A DNA stretch of 64,000 nt. It comes from Xanthobacter flavus. GTDB taxonomy: Bacteria > Pseudomonadota > Alphaproteobacteria > Rhizobiales > Xanthobacteraceae. Location of the stretch: contig NZ_JAGGML010000001.1 in assembly GCF_017875275.1 (NCBI RefSeq), forward strand, positions 5,105,001 to 5,169,000. The letters are read 5' to 3'. Every line of letters starts with the position of its first letter. Position 1 is the stretch's first letter. The notes under the pieces are model-generated. The model ran no database searches and was not told the DNA's origin. It saw only the letters and a program-made list of their open reading frames with translations. Made by a program: the position numbers and the translations under genes. Shown one piece after another: positions 45,157 to 54,340 of the stretch.

Positions 45157-46263
45157 TCACCCCAGCGCCCCATCCGGCGCCTCGATCGTCAGCAGGTTCG
45201 ACAGGTCCGCCCCGCTCTCCGGCGCGGCCATGGGGCAGGTGGTGCCGGGCAGGACGGCCACGTCGAACAGTTCGCGGATGGCGCCTTCGAGGCGGATCCA
45301 TTCCACCACGTCGCCGGTGGCGAGCTTGATGATCTGGACGCCGCACCAGGGCGTGCCGCCGCGTCGGGCGATCTCCTCTTCCAGCGGCAGGCCGGAGAAG
45401 GAGAGGTTGCGCGGCAGGGAAAGCGTGACCACCGCGTGGCCGGCGTGGATGGAGAGGCCGCGCAGGAAGCCCGGGCAGAAGGCCACATCCTGCTTCGCGC
45501 CGGTGACGGGATCGACCCGCACCAGATAGCCCCGCGCGGAATCGAGCAGCCAGATCCAGCCGTCATGGACACGCGGCGAATGGGGCATGGAGAAGCCGCC
45601 GGCGATCACAGCGTGGTCGTCCACCCGGATGAGCAGCCCGCCGCCGACCCGGTGCTCGCGCCAGCCGTCCACCACATCGGTGGCGGAGACGGCGGTGACA
45701 TAACGCACGCGCCCGTTCTCCACCGCGAGGCCGTTGAGATGGCAGCGATCCTCGGCGGCGAGGCGGGAGATGAATTTCGGCTTCCACACCGGCTTGAAGG
45801 AGTGGGTGGCGCTCACCGTCGCGAGGCAGCTGAACTTGGTGTTCACGAACACGATGCGGCCGCTCGCCTCAACCGCGATCTCGTGGGCGTCCACGTCGCC
45901 GGTGACGAAGGCGGTGCGCGGCACGTAGAGGCGGTCGAAATTCTGGTTCGCCCGCTCGTCCGGGCCGAGCACGTTGGCGAAGCGCCAGATCTGGTTCAGC
46001 GAGGCGAGATAAAGCTCGTCGCCGCGCGGGGCGAGCCCCATGGCGCGCACGAAATTGCGCTGGTGGAAGGAGAGGTTGTCGTTGCCGAACTGGCCGACGA
46101 GGAAGAGCTGCCCGCTCTGGTAGGACGAGAAGGCGAGGCCCACCCGATGCTGCGCCAGCCACGTGGCGAAGCTGCGCGAGCAGGTGATCTGGGTCTGGTC
46201 CTCCGCCAGCGACGGCGGGGCTGCCGCCCCCCGTGTCACGTCTGCCGCGTGCGCCTCCCCCAT
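45157..46263 (-). CDS. TIGR03032/DUF4915 family protein
   Basis: This 368-residue protein matches the TIGR03032 family, with a beta-propeller-like pattern of repeated strands: FATWLAQHRVGLAFSSYQSG, GQFGNDNLSFHQRNFVRAMG, LNQIWRFANVL, SATDVVDGWREHRVGGGLLI and GFSMPHSPRVHDGWIWLLDS. It has no signal peptide. The family's function is unknown. It starts at an ATG at 46263 with weak ribosome-binding features and may be translationally coupled to a short frame ending at 46266. It follows the sugar-acid operon in the same orientation. Confidence 0.82.
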   Translation of the reverse strand: MGEAHAADVTRGAAAPPSLAEDQTQITCSRSFATWLAQHRVGLAFSSYQSGQLFLVGQFGNDNLSFHQRNFVRAMGLAPRGDELYLASLNQIWRFANVLGPDERANQNFDRLYVPRTAFVTGDVDAHEIAVEASGRIVFVNTKFSCLATVSATHSFKPVWKPKFISRLAAEDRCHLNGLAVENGRVRYVTAVSATDVVDGWREHRVGGGLLIRVDDHAVIAGGFSMPHSPRVHDGWIWLLDSARGYLVRVDPVTGAKQDVAFCPGFLRGLSIHAGHAVVTLSLPRNLSFSGLPLEEEIARRGGTPWCGVQIIKLATGDVVEWIRLEGAIRELFDVAVLPGTTCPMAAPESGADLSNLLTIEAPDGALG

Positions 46264-46265
46264 GC

Positions 46266-46447
46266 TCACCACCCGCTCCGGATATGGGGGCTCGCCGCCC
46301 CCAGGGCGAAGAATTGAACCCGCTTTTTCGAGCTGAGGCCAGACCGCCAGGAGCCGAAGGCGACGCCGCTGCCGACCGCCGTGTCTCCGACGATCACCTC
46401 GCCCTCGTTGCCCAGACCATCCGCTCCAACGACGAGGGCCGCGCGGA
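46266..46447 (-). other. orphan short coding-like frame between dgoA and the TIGR03032 gene
   Basis: About 59 codons directly after the dgoA stop read IRAALVVGADGLGNEGEVIV then GDTAVGSGVAFGSWRSG and end IRSGW with a stop that overlaps the next gene's start region (TGAGCATG). The composition looks protein-like, but there is no good start codon except internal GTGs and no family is recognised. It may be the 3' remnant of a gene that once preceded the TIGR03032 gene. Confidence 0.3.
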
Positions 46448-46448
46448 T

Positions 46449-47078
46449 CTAGCGCCCGAACACCGCCCGCACCGCCGCCACCAGCCCATGCGCGTCCGCC
46501 GCGATGGCTTCCACCGACTTGCCCGGCTTGAACAAGGCCGAGCCGATGCCGAAGCCCTCGGCGCCGGCCGCGCGGTAGGCGGCCATGTTGGTGGTGTCGA
46601 TTCCGCCCACGGGCAGGAGCGGGATGTCGGTGAGCACCGCGCGCCACGCCTTCACGAGATGGGGCGGGATGCCTTCGGCCGGGAACAGCTTCAGGGCGTC
46701 GGCGCCGGCGGCGCGGGCGGCGAAGGCTTCGGTGGGGGTGGCGACGCCCGGCGTGCAGACGAGGCCGGCCGCCTTGGCGGCGCGGATCACCGCCACGTCC
46801 GCATGGGGCATGACGATGAGTTCGCCCCCCGCCGCCTTCACGGCCGCCACATCCTCCGGCGTCAGCACCGTGCCTGCGCCGATCAGCGCGCGGTCGCCGA
46901 AGGCGTCGGCGAGGATGCGGATGGAGGCCAGCGGCTGGGGCGAGTTGAGCGGCACCTCGATGATGGTGAAGCCCGCCCCCACCAGCGCCGCGCCGATGTC
47001 CAGAGCCTCCTCCGGCTTCAGCCCGCGCAGGATGGCGACGAGGGGGCAGGCGGCAAGGGCGTCCTTGAAGGTGGGCAT
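46449..47078 (-). CDS. dgoA: 2-dehydro-3-deoxy-6-phosphogalactonate aldolase
   Basis: This 209-residue KDPG/KDPGal aldolase has ACPLVAILRGLKPEEALDIG, the Glu in FTIIEVPLNSPQP, GAGTVLTPEDVAAV, and the Schiff-base Lys in ADALKLFPAEGI. It cleaves 2-keto-3-deoxy-6-phosphogalactonate to pyruvate and glyceraldehyde-3-phosphate. LNSP is the form typical of the galactonate enzyme rather than Entner-Doudoroff Eda, and the adjacent dgoK supports this. It starts 17 bases after dgoK. Confidence 0.92.
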   Translation of the reverse strand: MPTFKDALAACPLVAILRGLKPEEALDIGAALVGAGFTIIEVPLNSPQPLASIRILADAFGDRALIGAGTVLTPEDVAAVKAAGGELIVMPHADVAVIRAAKAAGLVCTPGVATPTEAFAARAAGADALKLFPAEGIPPHLVKAWRAVLTDIPLLPVGGIDTTNMAAYRAAGAEGFGIGSALFKPGKSVEAIAADAHGLVAAVRAVFGR

Positions 47079-47095
47079 GGATCGCACTCCTGAAA

Positions 47096-48016
47096 TCAGA
47101 TGAAACCCGCCGCGCGCGCCACCGCGTGCTGTCCGGCCGGGCCGCAGCCCTCCGGCGCGCTGGCGTGGGGCAGGCCGAGGAGGGTCGCGGCTTCGGCATA
47201 GCGCGCGGCAAGCGCGGGGTTGGCCACCAGCGTGAACGGTTCGCCGGCCGAGGCATCGCGCAGTTCGGCACCGATGAGGAGGCCGGAGAGCATGTCCGCG
47301 CTGTCCGCCCCGTCGAGCCGCCCGGTGAGGCCGAGCGTGCGCAGCGAGAACAGGCGTCCGAGCAGCGCCCCCGGCCCTTCGAGCGCCGCCGCCGCGTCCA
47401 CACCCCGGCGGAAGCCTGCGGCGGAAAAGGTCCCCTCCTCCATCATACGGCCGAGGATGGTGTGGCCCCTGAGCGCGGCGAAGACCTCGCCCGTCATGTA
47501 GGTGGCGAAGGTGGTGATGCGGCCGGCTTCGACACGCACCCATTTGGAATGCGTGCCCGGCAGCACGAACAGCCCGTCCGATATGCCGAGGCGCGCGAGG
47601 GCGCCGAGCACCTCCACCTCCTCGCCGCGGATCACGTCCGGCGCTTTGTCGTCGTCCTTCAGCACGCCGGGGACGATGGCGATGGGGCCGAAGCCGGGTT
47701 GCCCCGGCACTTCGGCGATGGTGGCGGCGAGGTCGGGAAGGCCGGCGGGGCAGCGCGCATAGGGCGCCTCCATCCAGCCCTGGCGGCTCCCCACCATGCC
47801 GGAGAGCAGCACTGGCAGGGGACCATGCTCGCGCGCCCAGTCGCCGGCGATGGCGGCCAGAACCTCGGGGAAGCTCGCGCCGCCCAGCGCCATGATGCCC
47901 TGCCCGCTCGCCCGGCTGGCGAGCACCTGCCCATCCGCCGCCATGAGATAGGCGCGGAGCGCGGAGGTGCCCCAGTCACAGGTGATGAGCACGGGCGTGA
48001 TCGGCGCGGAGGTCAT
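47096..48016 (-). CDS. dgoK: 2-dehydro-3-deoxygalactonokinase
   Basis: This 306-residue sugar kinase of the DgoK family has ITCDWGTSALRAYL at the start (phosphate-binding region), LLSGMVGSRQGWMEAPY, and FVLPGTHSKWVRVEAGRI. The latter includes the conserved PGTHSKW of the family. It phosphorylates 2-keto-3-deoxygalactonate at C6, giving the substrate of DgoA. It follows the ABC ATPase gene by seven bases in the same direction, tying sugar-acid catabolism to that transporter. Confidence 0.94.
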   Translation of the reverse strand: MTSAPITPVLITCDWGTSALRAYLMAADGQVLASRASGQGIMALGGASFPEVLAAIAGDWAREHGPLPVLLSGMVGSRQGWMEAPYARCPAGLPDLAATIAEVPGQPGFGPIAIVPGVLKDDDKAPDVIRGEEVEVLGALARLGISDGLFVLPGTHSKWVRVEAGRITTFATYMTGEVFAALRGHTILGRMMEEGTFSAAGFRRGVDAAAALEGPGALLGRLFSLRTLGLTGRLDGADSADMLSGLLIGAELRDASAGEPFTLVANPALAARYAEAATLLGLPHASAPEGCGPAGQHAVARAAGFI

Positions 48017-48023
48017 TTTGGCG

Positions 48024-48806
<783 letters not shown>

Positions 48807-48863
48807 GGCGAGGCCCTTCTCGTGTCTGTCGATGTCAGCGTTGGATGCCGGACTTGACCTGTG

Positions 48864-48976
48864 CCGTCATGCCCCGGCTTGTCCGGGGCATCCACTTGGC
48901 CGCTGGCCCGGCACTCCGATGGTTAGAACCGGCCCGGCCGAACCGTGGATCCCCCGGACAAGCCGGGGGATGACGG
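48864..48976. repeat. REP/BIME-like inverted repeat pair inside the ABC operon
   Basis: A 32-base unit at 48864-48895 (core CCCCGGCTTGTCCGGGG) and its near-perfect reverse complement at 48945-48976 (core CCCCGGACAAGCCGGGG) surround about 50 bases. Each core is itself palindromic. It lies between the binding-protein and ATPase genes. The motif is characteristic of abundant repeats in Hyphomicrobiales. It may stabilise the upstream mRNA. Confidence 0.75.
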
Positions 48977-49012
48977 TTCTGAAGGCCGAGGGAAGGCGAC
49001 GGACCCGGCCCC

Positions 49013-49828
49013 TCAGAACGTCGGCATGGTCGGCAGCGGTTCCTTGAACCACTTCTGGTTGATGGCGTCGAGCTCGCCGTTGTTCTTCACGAAATAAAGA
49101 AAGGTGTTGATCCACTGCAGGAAATCGGTGGAACCCCGGCGCACGGTGATGCCGTTATACTGGCTGCGCAGGGTGATCTTCCTCTCGATGCCCATGTCCG
49201 GATTGGCCTGGGCGATGTTGGCGCCGATGAGGTTGTTGGCGCCCAGCAGGTCCACCTGGCCGGAGAGGAAGGCCTGCACGGCGGTGGCGTCGTCATCGAA
49301 GCGCATGATGGTGGCGCCCTTCGGTACGGCGGCGGTGAGCGCCGTGTCCTGGGTGGAGGCGCGGGCCACCGCGATCTTCTTGCCCACCGTCTGGTCCAGG
49401 CTCTTGATCTCGGTCTTCTTGGGGCCGATCAGCTGGATCTCGATGGTGGAATAGGGGATGGAGAACATCACCTGCTTGGCGCGCTCGGGGGTGATGCCGA
49501 ACACCGCCACCAGCACGTCCACCTTGTTGGTGAGCAGATAGGGGATGCGGTTCGGCCCGGTCACGGGAACCAGCTCCACCTCGACGCCGAGATACTTGCC
49601 CATGAGGCGGGCGACGTCGGCGTCATAGCCTTCCGGCTTGCCCTGGGTGTCGAGCAGGCCGAAGGGGGCCACGTCCACCAGCATGCCGACGGTGAGCTTC
49701 TTCTTCGACAGGATGTCGTCGATGCTCTGCGCCGAGGCGCCGTGGGAGAGGCCGGTGGCGGCCAGCGCCGCAAGGCCCAGCGCGGCGACGGCGCCGCGCG
49801 CGCTCTTCAGAATGGTGCCGAAAGTCAT
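49013..49828 (-). CDS. ABC transporter substrate-binding protein (polar amino acid family)
   Basis: This 271-residue periplasmic binding protein has a signal peptide (1-33, with ALGLAALAATGLSHGASAQ). The bacterial extracellular solute-binding family 3 fold follows: KLTVGMLVDVAPFGLLDTQG, GYDADVARLMGKYLGVEVEL, TPERAKQVMFSIPY and a C-terminal INQKWF. GGAGGAAG precedes the ATG at 49828. The family usually binds amino acids, but the operon context (dgoK, dgoA) suggests a sugar acid. The ligand cannot be inferred from residues alone. Confidence 0.93.
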   Translation of the reverse strand: MTFGTILKSARGAVAALGLAALAATGLSHGASAQSIDDILSKKKLTVGMLVDVAPFGLLDTQGKPEGYDADVARLMGKYLGVEVELVPVTGPNRIPYLLTNKVDVLVAVFGITPERAKQVMFSIPYSTIEIQLIGPKKTEIKSLDQTVGKKIAVARASTQDTALTAAVPKGATIMRFDDDATAVQAFLSGQVDLLGANNLIGANIAQANPDMGIERKITLRSQYNGITVRRGSTDFLQWINTFLYFVKNNGELDAINQKWFKEPLPTMPTF

Positions 49829-49891
49829 CGTCTCTTCCTCCGTCTGCGCCGCGTGCGGGGCGGCCTTGGTCTTGAGGGTCAAATCGAGGCG

Positions 49892-50545
49892 TCACCGGGA
49901 CACGGTGCCGAAACGCTTTTCGAGGTGGCGGGCATAGAGCGAGAGCGGCCAGCACAGGGCGAAGTAGAGGGCCGCCACGATGCCGAACACGAGGAATGGC
50001 CGGAAGGTCGCGTTGTTCACGATCTGCCCGGCGCGGGTCAGTTCCACGAAGCCGATGATGGAGGCGAGCGACGTGCTCTTCACCAGCATCACCAGGAAGC
50101 CGACCGTGGGCGCCACCGCGATCTTCGCCGCCTGGGGCAGGATGATCTCGCGCATCCGCGTCACGTAATGCAGGCCGAGGGCTGTGGAGGCCTCCCACTG
50201 GCCCTTGGGGATGGCCTGGATGCAGCCGCGCCAGATCTCGCCGAGGAAGGCGGCGGCGTTCAGCGTGAGGCCGATGGCGGCGGCGGCCAGCGGGTCCACC
50301 GAGGCGCCTACCATGGTGGCGCCGAAGAAGACGAGGAAGAGCTGCATCAAGAGCGGCGTGCCCTGGAAGACGAGGATGTAGGCCCCCGCCGTCGCCCGCA
50401 GCCACGCCCACGGGGCGGTGCGCGCCAGCGCGATGATGAGCCCGAGCGTCGCTCCGCCCACGAAGGCGATGGCCGAGAGCAGCAGCGTCCAGCGCACGGC
50501 GGAAATGAGGAAGAGGAATTCGGCGGAGGTGAACTGGCGGATCAT
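49892..50545 (-). CDS. ABC transporter permease (polar amino acid type)
   Basis: This 217-residue inner-membrane permease has five or six hydrophobic segments. TLGLIIALARTAPWAWLRAT lies in the first half, and the EAA loop reads EASTALGLHYVTRMREIILPQA (conserved EA..G....I.LPQA). It forms a heterodimer with the permease encoded just upstream. The stop lies 63 bases before the binding-protein start. The start at 50545 is preceded by GAGGGGAG. Confidence 0.93.
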   Translation of the reverse strand: MIRQFTSAEFLFLISAVRWTLLLSAIAFVGGATLGLIIALARTAPWAWLRATAGAYILVFQGTPLLMQLFLVFFGATMVGASVDPLAAAAIGLTLNAAAFLGEIWRGCIQAIPKGQWEASTALGLHYVTRMREIILPQAAKIAVAPTVGFLVMLVKSTSLASIIGFVELTRAGQIVNNATFRPFLVFGIVAALYFALCWPLSLYARHLEKRFGTVSR

Positions 50546-50559
50546 GTCGCTCCCCTCCT

Positions 50560-51234
50560 TCAGCGTGCGGCATCTGTCCGCGCGAACACCGCGCGGTAGA
50601 TGAGGGCGAAGGTGCCCGCGAACATCAGCGACATGGCGAAGTACATGCCCGTCACCACGATGTAGATCTCGAACGAGCGGAAGGTCTGAGATTGCAGGTT
50701 GTTCGCCACCGCCGTCAGCTCTTCAGCCGAGATGGCGGAGACCACGGAGGAGGTCAGCATCAAAAGGATGAACTGGCTGGTGAGCGCCGGATAGATCGCC
50801 TTCAGCGCCGGGAACAGCACGATATCCTTGAAGATCTGCAAGGGCTTGAGCCCGAGCGCCAGCCCGGCCTCGATCTGCCCCCGGTGGATGGTCTCGATGC
50901 CGGCGCGCACGATCTCGGTGCAATAGGCGCCGGCATTGATGACCATGGCGAGCAGCGCCGCCTCGTTGGCATCGAGCCTGATGCCGGCGCGCGGCAGGCC
51001 GAAGAAGATGAGGAAGATCTGCACCAGGAAGGGTGTGTTGCGGATCACCTCCACATAGACATCCACCAGCCAGCGCACCGGGCGCGGCCCCTGCGTCTTG
51101 CCCAGCGCGCAGAGGACCGCGACGGCGAGGCCGAGGATCATGGCGAGGCCGGAGAGGCGGATCGTCAGCCACGCGCCGAGCAGCAGTTCGGGCCAGGCGT
51201 TGAAGACGTCTCCGAACTGGAAGACGTAGTTCAT
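50560..51234 (-). CDS. ABC transporter permease (polar amino acid type)
   Basis: This 224-residue permease starts MNYVFQFGDVFNAWPELLLG and carries the EAA-type loop IEAGLALGLKPLQIFKDIVL with VIRNTPFLVQIFLIFFGLP in the third helix. That helix segment is the strongest mark of the HisM/GlnP subfamily. Its start codon overlaps the lacI-type gene's stop by four bases, so transport and regulation are translationally coupled. It partners the permease encoded next. Confidence 0.93.
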   Translation of the reverse strand: MNYVFQFGDVFNAWPELLLGAWLTIRLSGLAMILGLAVAVLCALGKTQGPRPVRWLVDVYVEVIRNTPFLVQIFLIFFGLPRAGIRLDANEAALLAMVINAGAYCTEIVRAGIETIHRGQIEAGLALGLKPLQIFKDIVLFPALKAIYPALTSQFILLMLTSSVVSAISAEELTAVANNLQSQTFRSFEIYIVVTGMYFAMSLMFAGTFALIYRAVFARTDAAR

Positions 51235-52364
51235 CTCGCGCCTCCTGTCGGGCGTTTGGCAACCGTCCCCGCGCCGCACGACTGGCGGATGACGAGGCGG
51301 GGCGGAATGATGATCTCCTCGCGCGGACGCTCCGGATGGGCGATGCGGCGCAGCAGCAGCCGCGCGGCCTCGCGCCCGACTACGCGGGGATCGGTGGTGA
51401 AGATGGTGAGCGCGGGGCGGTGCAGGCCCGCCTCGTCCACGTCGTCGCAGCCGACCACGGCCACGTCCCGGCCCGGCACGAGGCCGCGCTCGTCGAGGGC
51501 GAGCATGACGCCGAAAGCCACCACGTCGTTGTAGCAGACGATGGCCGAGGGGATGTCCCCCTTGGCCAGAAGCTCGCGCGCCGCGGTATAGCCCGACGAG
51601 CGGTCGATGACCGCGCAGGGCACCACAGCGCCGCTCTTCAGCTTGTGGCGGCGCAGCGCGCGGTGAAAGCCGGCCATGCGCTCCGCCAGCGGCGCGATGC
51701 GGCGCACGCCGCCGATGAAGGCGATGTTGCGATGTCCGAGCGCGATCAGGTGCTCGGTGATCAGCTCCATGCCGGCGCCGTAGTCCGGGCCGACATAATC
51801 GGCGGGAAAGCCCTCCACGCGACGCTGCGCCAGCACGCAGGGCATGCGCGCGCAGGCCCCCTCCTCCAGCGCGTCGGCGCGGGTGTTCTCGGAGGCCACC
51901 ACCACCAGCCCGTCGACGCCATGCTCCTGCATCCGCACCAGCACCTCGCGCTGGCGGGCGGCGTCCTCGGCGGCGTTGCCGATGAAGGCCATGTAGCCTT
52001 CGGTGCCCAGCACCTCGTCGATGCCGGCGGTGAGCTGGGCGAAGTTGGGGGTGGTGATCTCGCACAGAACGAGGCCCACCGTGCGCGAGGCGCCGGAGCG
52101 CAAATTGGCGGCGCTGCGATTATAGACATAGCCGAGGCCGGCCATGGCCTCCTCGACCTTGGCGCGGGTCTCCGCCTTCACCAGCGGGCTCTTGCGCAGG
52201 ACGAGGGAGACCGTGGCGCGGGAGACGCCGGCATGGGCCGCCACGTCCTTCAGCCGCACCCGGATGCCGCCGGCAAGCGGCGCCTCGTCCGGCAGATCGG
52301 CCGGTTCGGCAGCATCGCGGGCGGCCGGCAAGCGGCGGCCCTGCGGCCCCTTGGCACCCTCCAC
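51231..52364 (-). CDS. LacI family transcriptional regulator of the sugar-acid operon
   Basis: This 377-residue repressor has an N-terminal helix-turn-helix (about 38-85: VRLKDVAAHAGVSRATVSLV with hinge YNRSAANLRSG). A periplasmic-binding-like effector domain follows (RTVGLVLCEITTPNFAQLTA, then AIVCYNDVVAFGVMLALDER). The GTG at 52364 is chosen because AGGAGG lies six bases upstream; a GTG at 52370 touches that site. About 35 poorly conserved residues precede the DNA-binding domain. It is the first gene of the operon, so it is probably autoregulated. Confidence 0.93.
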   Translation of the reverse strand: MEGAKGPQGRRLPAARDAAEPADLPDEAPLAGGIRVRLKDVAAHAGVSRATVSLVLRKSPLVKAETRAKVEEAMAGLGYVYNRSAANLRSGASRTVGLVLCEITTPNFAQLTAGIDEVLGTEGYMAFIGNAAEDAARQREVLVRMQEHGVDGLVVVASENTRADALEEGACARMPCVLAQRRVEGFPADYVGPDYGAGMELITEHLIALGHRNIAFIGGVRRIAPLAERMAGFHRALRRHKLKSGAVVPCAVIDRSSGYTAARELLAKGDIPSAIVCYNDVVAFGVMLALDERGLVPGRDVAVVGCDDVDEAGLHRPALTIFTTDPRVVGREAARLLLRRIAHPERPREEIIIPPRLVIRQSCGAGTVAKRPTGGAR

Positions 52365-52450
52365 GCGCACCCTCCTTGCCGGTAACGGGTTCTTAACGAA
52401 CCTCTCGACGGCCCATGTCTAGGAGAGAGCGCGGGGTGGGGTCAACGAAA

Positions 52451-52468
52451 ATTTAGATCGATCTAAAT
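52451..52468. promoter_or_regulatory. perfect 18-bp palindrome upstream of lacI-type gene, probable operator
   Basis: ATTTAGATCGATCTAAAT is a perfect 18-bp palindrome in an otherwise GC-rich gap, 87 bases upstream of the LacI-family start codon. Its length and symmetry, with a central CG, match LacI-family operators. All following genes to dgoA lie in one direction without a clear internal terminator, so one site could control the whole cluster. Confidence 0.7.
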
Positions 52469-52527
52469 GCTGCGCCGCAACGGTCGCGGCCCGAAAGCCG
52501 GAGCGTTACCCGAGCTTTGCCGGAGGG

Positions 52528-53004
52528 TCAGGCGATGGCGATGACTTCCACGTCGCGCCCCGCCACCATGGCCACGTCCCCCACCGCCTTGCCCATTACG
52601 GCGGCGGCAAGCGGCGAGACGTAGGACACCGAGCCCTTCGCCGGGTCGGCCTCGTCCTCGCCGACGATGCGGAAGGTCTGGCGGCGGCCGTCCTCGCGGT
52701 CGAGGGTCACGGTGGTGCCGAACTGGACGGTCTCGGGATGGGGCGGGGTCTCGATGAGCTGGGCGCTGGCCCGGCGCGCTCCGTAATAGCGCAGGTCGCG
52801 CGTTGCCCGCGCCATCGCCGTCCGGTCCGCCTGCACGTCGCCGGTTTGCGCTTCGGCATAGGCGGCGCGCGCCTCGGCCAGCGCTACATCGAGCGCGGCA
52901 AGGCCGCTCGCCGTCACGAGGTTCGGATGCGGCGAGATGGGCCGGTCCGGAAGATCGGCGGCGGTGGCTTCGAGGTCGTTCTCACGCGTGAAGGCAACGG
53001 ACAT
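52528..53004 (-). CDS. GreA/GreB-type transcription elongation factor family protein
   Basis: This 158-residue protein has an N-terminal helical region (about 30-75) that corresponds to the Gre coiled coil and a C-terminal FKBP-like domain (VQFGTTVTLDREDGRRQTFR, then FVSPLAAAVMGKAVGD-like YVSPLAAAVMGKAVGDVAM). The C-terminal domain is a good Gre match. The N-terminal coiled coil is shorter than usual and its acidic tip is not obvious, so it may be a Gre paralogue that binds RNA polymerase without stimulating cleavage. Confidence 0.82.
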   Translation of the reverse strand: MSVAFTRENDLEATAADLPDRPISPHPNLVTASGLAALDVALAEARAAYAEAQTGDVQADRTAMARATRDLRYYGARRASAQLIETPPHPETVQFGTTVTLDREDGRRQTFRIVGEDEADPAKGSVSYVSPLAAAVMGKAVGDVAMVAGRDVEVIAIA

Positions 53005-53116
53005 TCAAAAGCAAATCCCGGAGCTTGAGGCATCTCCCCGAACAGCGGGGAAAGTTGACCTAAGCATCCGGGATCAAGCTTTCAACCGGCCGCCGCCCTG
53101 CGACGGCCGGGCCGGC

Positions 53117-53611
53117 TCACTTGAGCTGGGATTCGACCTTGGCGATGGCGGCGACAGCACAGGCCTCGTCCAGATGGCCGCCGGGGGCGCCGCCGATGCC
53201 GACCGCACCGATGGTCTCGTTGCCCACCTTCACCGGCACGCCTCCACCCAGCACCAGGAAGCCGTCGATGGCCACGAGCTGCGCAGAGGCGGGGTTCTTC
53301 TGCACGTTCTCGACGATCACGGTGGTCGGGGTGCGGGTGGAGGCGGAGGTGAAGGCCTTGCGGCGCGCCGCCTCGACCGTGTGCGGGCCGGCATTGTCGG
53401 CGCGGGCGAAGGCCCTCAGGACGCCGGCGCGGTCCACGACCGCCACCGACACGTTGTAGCCCTGCGCCGCGCAGGCCGCGACACCCTCGCGGGCGATGTC
53501 GAGGGCGATGGCCAGCGGCATGTTCCGCTCCTGCAGCGCCTGGGCCGCGACGGGGCCGGCGAGCGTGGCGAAGGTGGCGGACACGGCGGCGGCGAGGAGG
53601 AGGCGGTTCAT
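53117..53611 (-). CDS. secreted GlcG/HbpS-family (heme-binding-like) protein
   Basis: This 164-residue exported protein has a signal peptide (MNRLLLAAAVSATFATLAGP, about 1-24) followed by a GlcG/HbpS domain: ALDIAREGVAACAAQGYNVS, VVDRAGVLRAFARADNAGPH and the C-terminal GAVGIGGAPGGHLDEACAVA. Relatives bind heme or cobalamin breakdown products or accompany glycolate use. The role here is not known. The ATG at 53611 starts the signal peptide. It follows the two-component regulator pair on the same strand's left side. Confidence 0.83.
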   Translation of the reverse strand: MNRLLLAAAVSATFATLAGPVAAQALQERNMPLAIALDIAREGVAACAAQGYNVSVAVVDRAGVLRAFARADNAGPHTVEAARRKAFTSASTRTPTTVIVENVQKNPASAQLVAIDGFLVLGGGVPVKVGNETIGAVGIGGAPGGHLDEACAVAAIAKVESQLK

Positions 53612-53719
53612 TCTTGGCCCTTTCCCTGGGGTCTCGGCCATTCGGCCGGAATTCTTCCGCGCCGGGCGATGGCGCAGAGCCTGTCTAGGCCAGGGTGGGA
53701 ATGGCCTCCATCCGTCGCC

Positions 53720-54340
53720 TCACCGGGCGAGATCGGTAGAACTACCGAGCGCGCGGGCATTGAGTGTCATGCGCACGAAATCGGCGACGGAGGAGGTGCC
53801 GAGCTTCTCGCCGATGTTGGCCCTGTGCGCATCGATGGTGCGGGGGGAGATGCTGAGGGCGGCGGCGATCTCCTTCGTCGCCCAGCCGCGGCACACCATG
53901 TCCAGCACTTCCCGCTCGCGTTCCGTGAGGCTGGCGAGGAGGGCGGCCGCCTCCCGCCGCTCCATGAGCGCGTCGAGGGCGCGGGCGGCGACGCCGAGGG
54001 CGTCGAGCAGCACCTGCTCGTCCACCGGCTTGGTCAGGAAGTCCACCACCCCGGCGCGAAAGGCCCGGCGGCAGGCGTTCACGTCGCCATGGCCGGTGAT
54101 CATCACCGCCGGCCAGTCGATGCCCCGCGCGGCGAGCTTCTCCTTGAGCTGGATGCCCGAGATCATCGGCATCCGCAGATCCAGCAGCAGGCAGCCGGGG
54201 CGGTCCTCATCCACATGGGCGAGAAAGGTCTCGGGATCGGCGAAGGCCTCAACCGTCATGCCGTAGGTGGAGAGCAGCAGGGAGAGGGCCTGCCGCACGG
54301 CGGCATCGTCATCGACGAGATAGACGCGGGGCGCGCTCAC
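53720..54340 (-). CDS. FixJ-family response regulator
   Basis: This 206-residue two-domain regulator has a receiver domain (residues 4-115) with Asp in CLLLDLRMP and Lys in FLTKPVDE, and a LuxR-type helix-turn-helix (EREREVLDMVCRGWATKEIA, then SPRTIDAHRANIGEKL). It starts at a GTG that overlaps the sensor kinase stop (GTGA), so the pair is translationally coupled. It should be phosphorylated by the kinase encoded upstream. The target genes are unknown. Confidence 0.94.
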   Translation of the reverse strand: MSAPRVYLVDDDAAVRQALSLLLSTYGMTVEAFADPETFLAHVDEDRPGCLLLDLRMPMISGIQLKEKLAARGIDWPAVMITGHGDVNACRRAFRAGVVDFLTKPVDEQVLLDALGVAARALDALMERREAAALLASLTEREREVLDMVCRGWATKEIAAALSISPRTIDAHRANIGEKLGTSSVADFVRMTLNARALGSSTDLAR

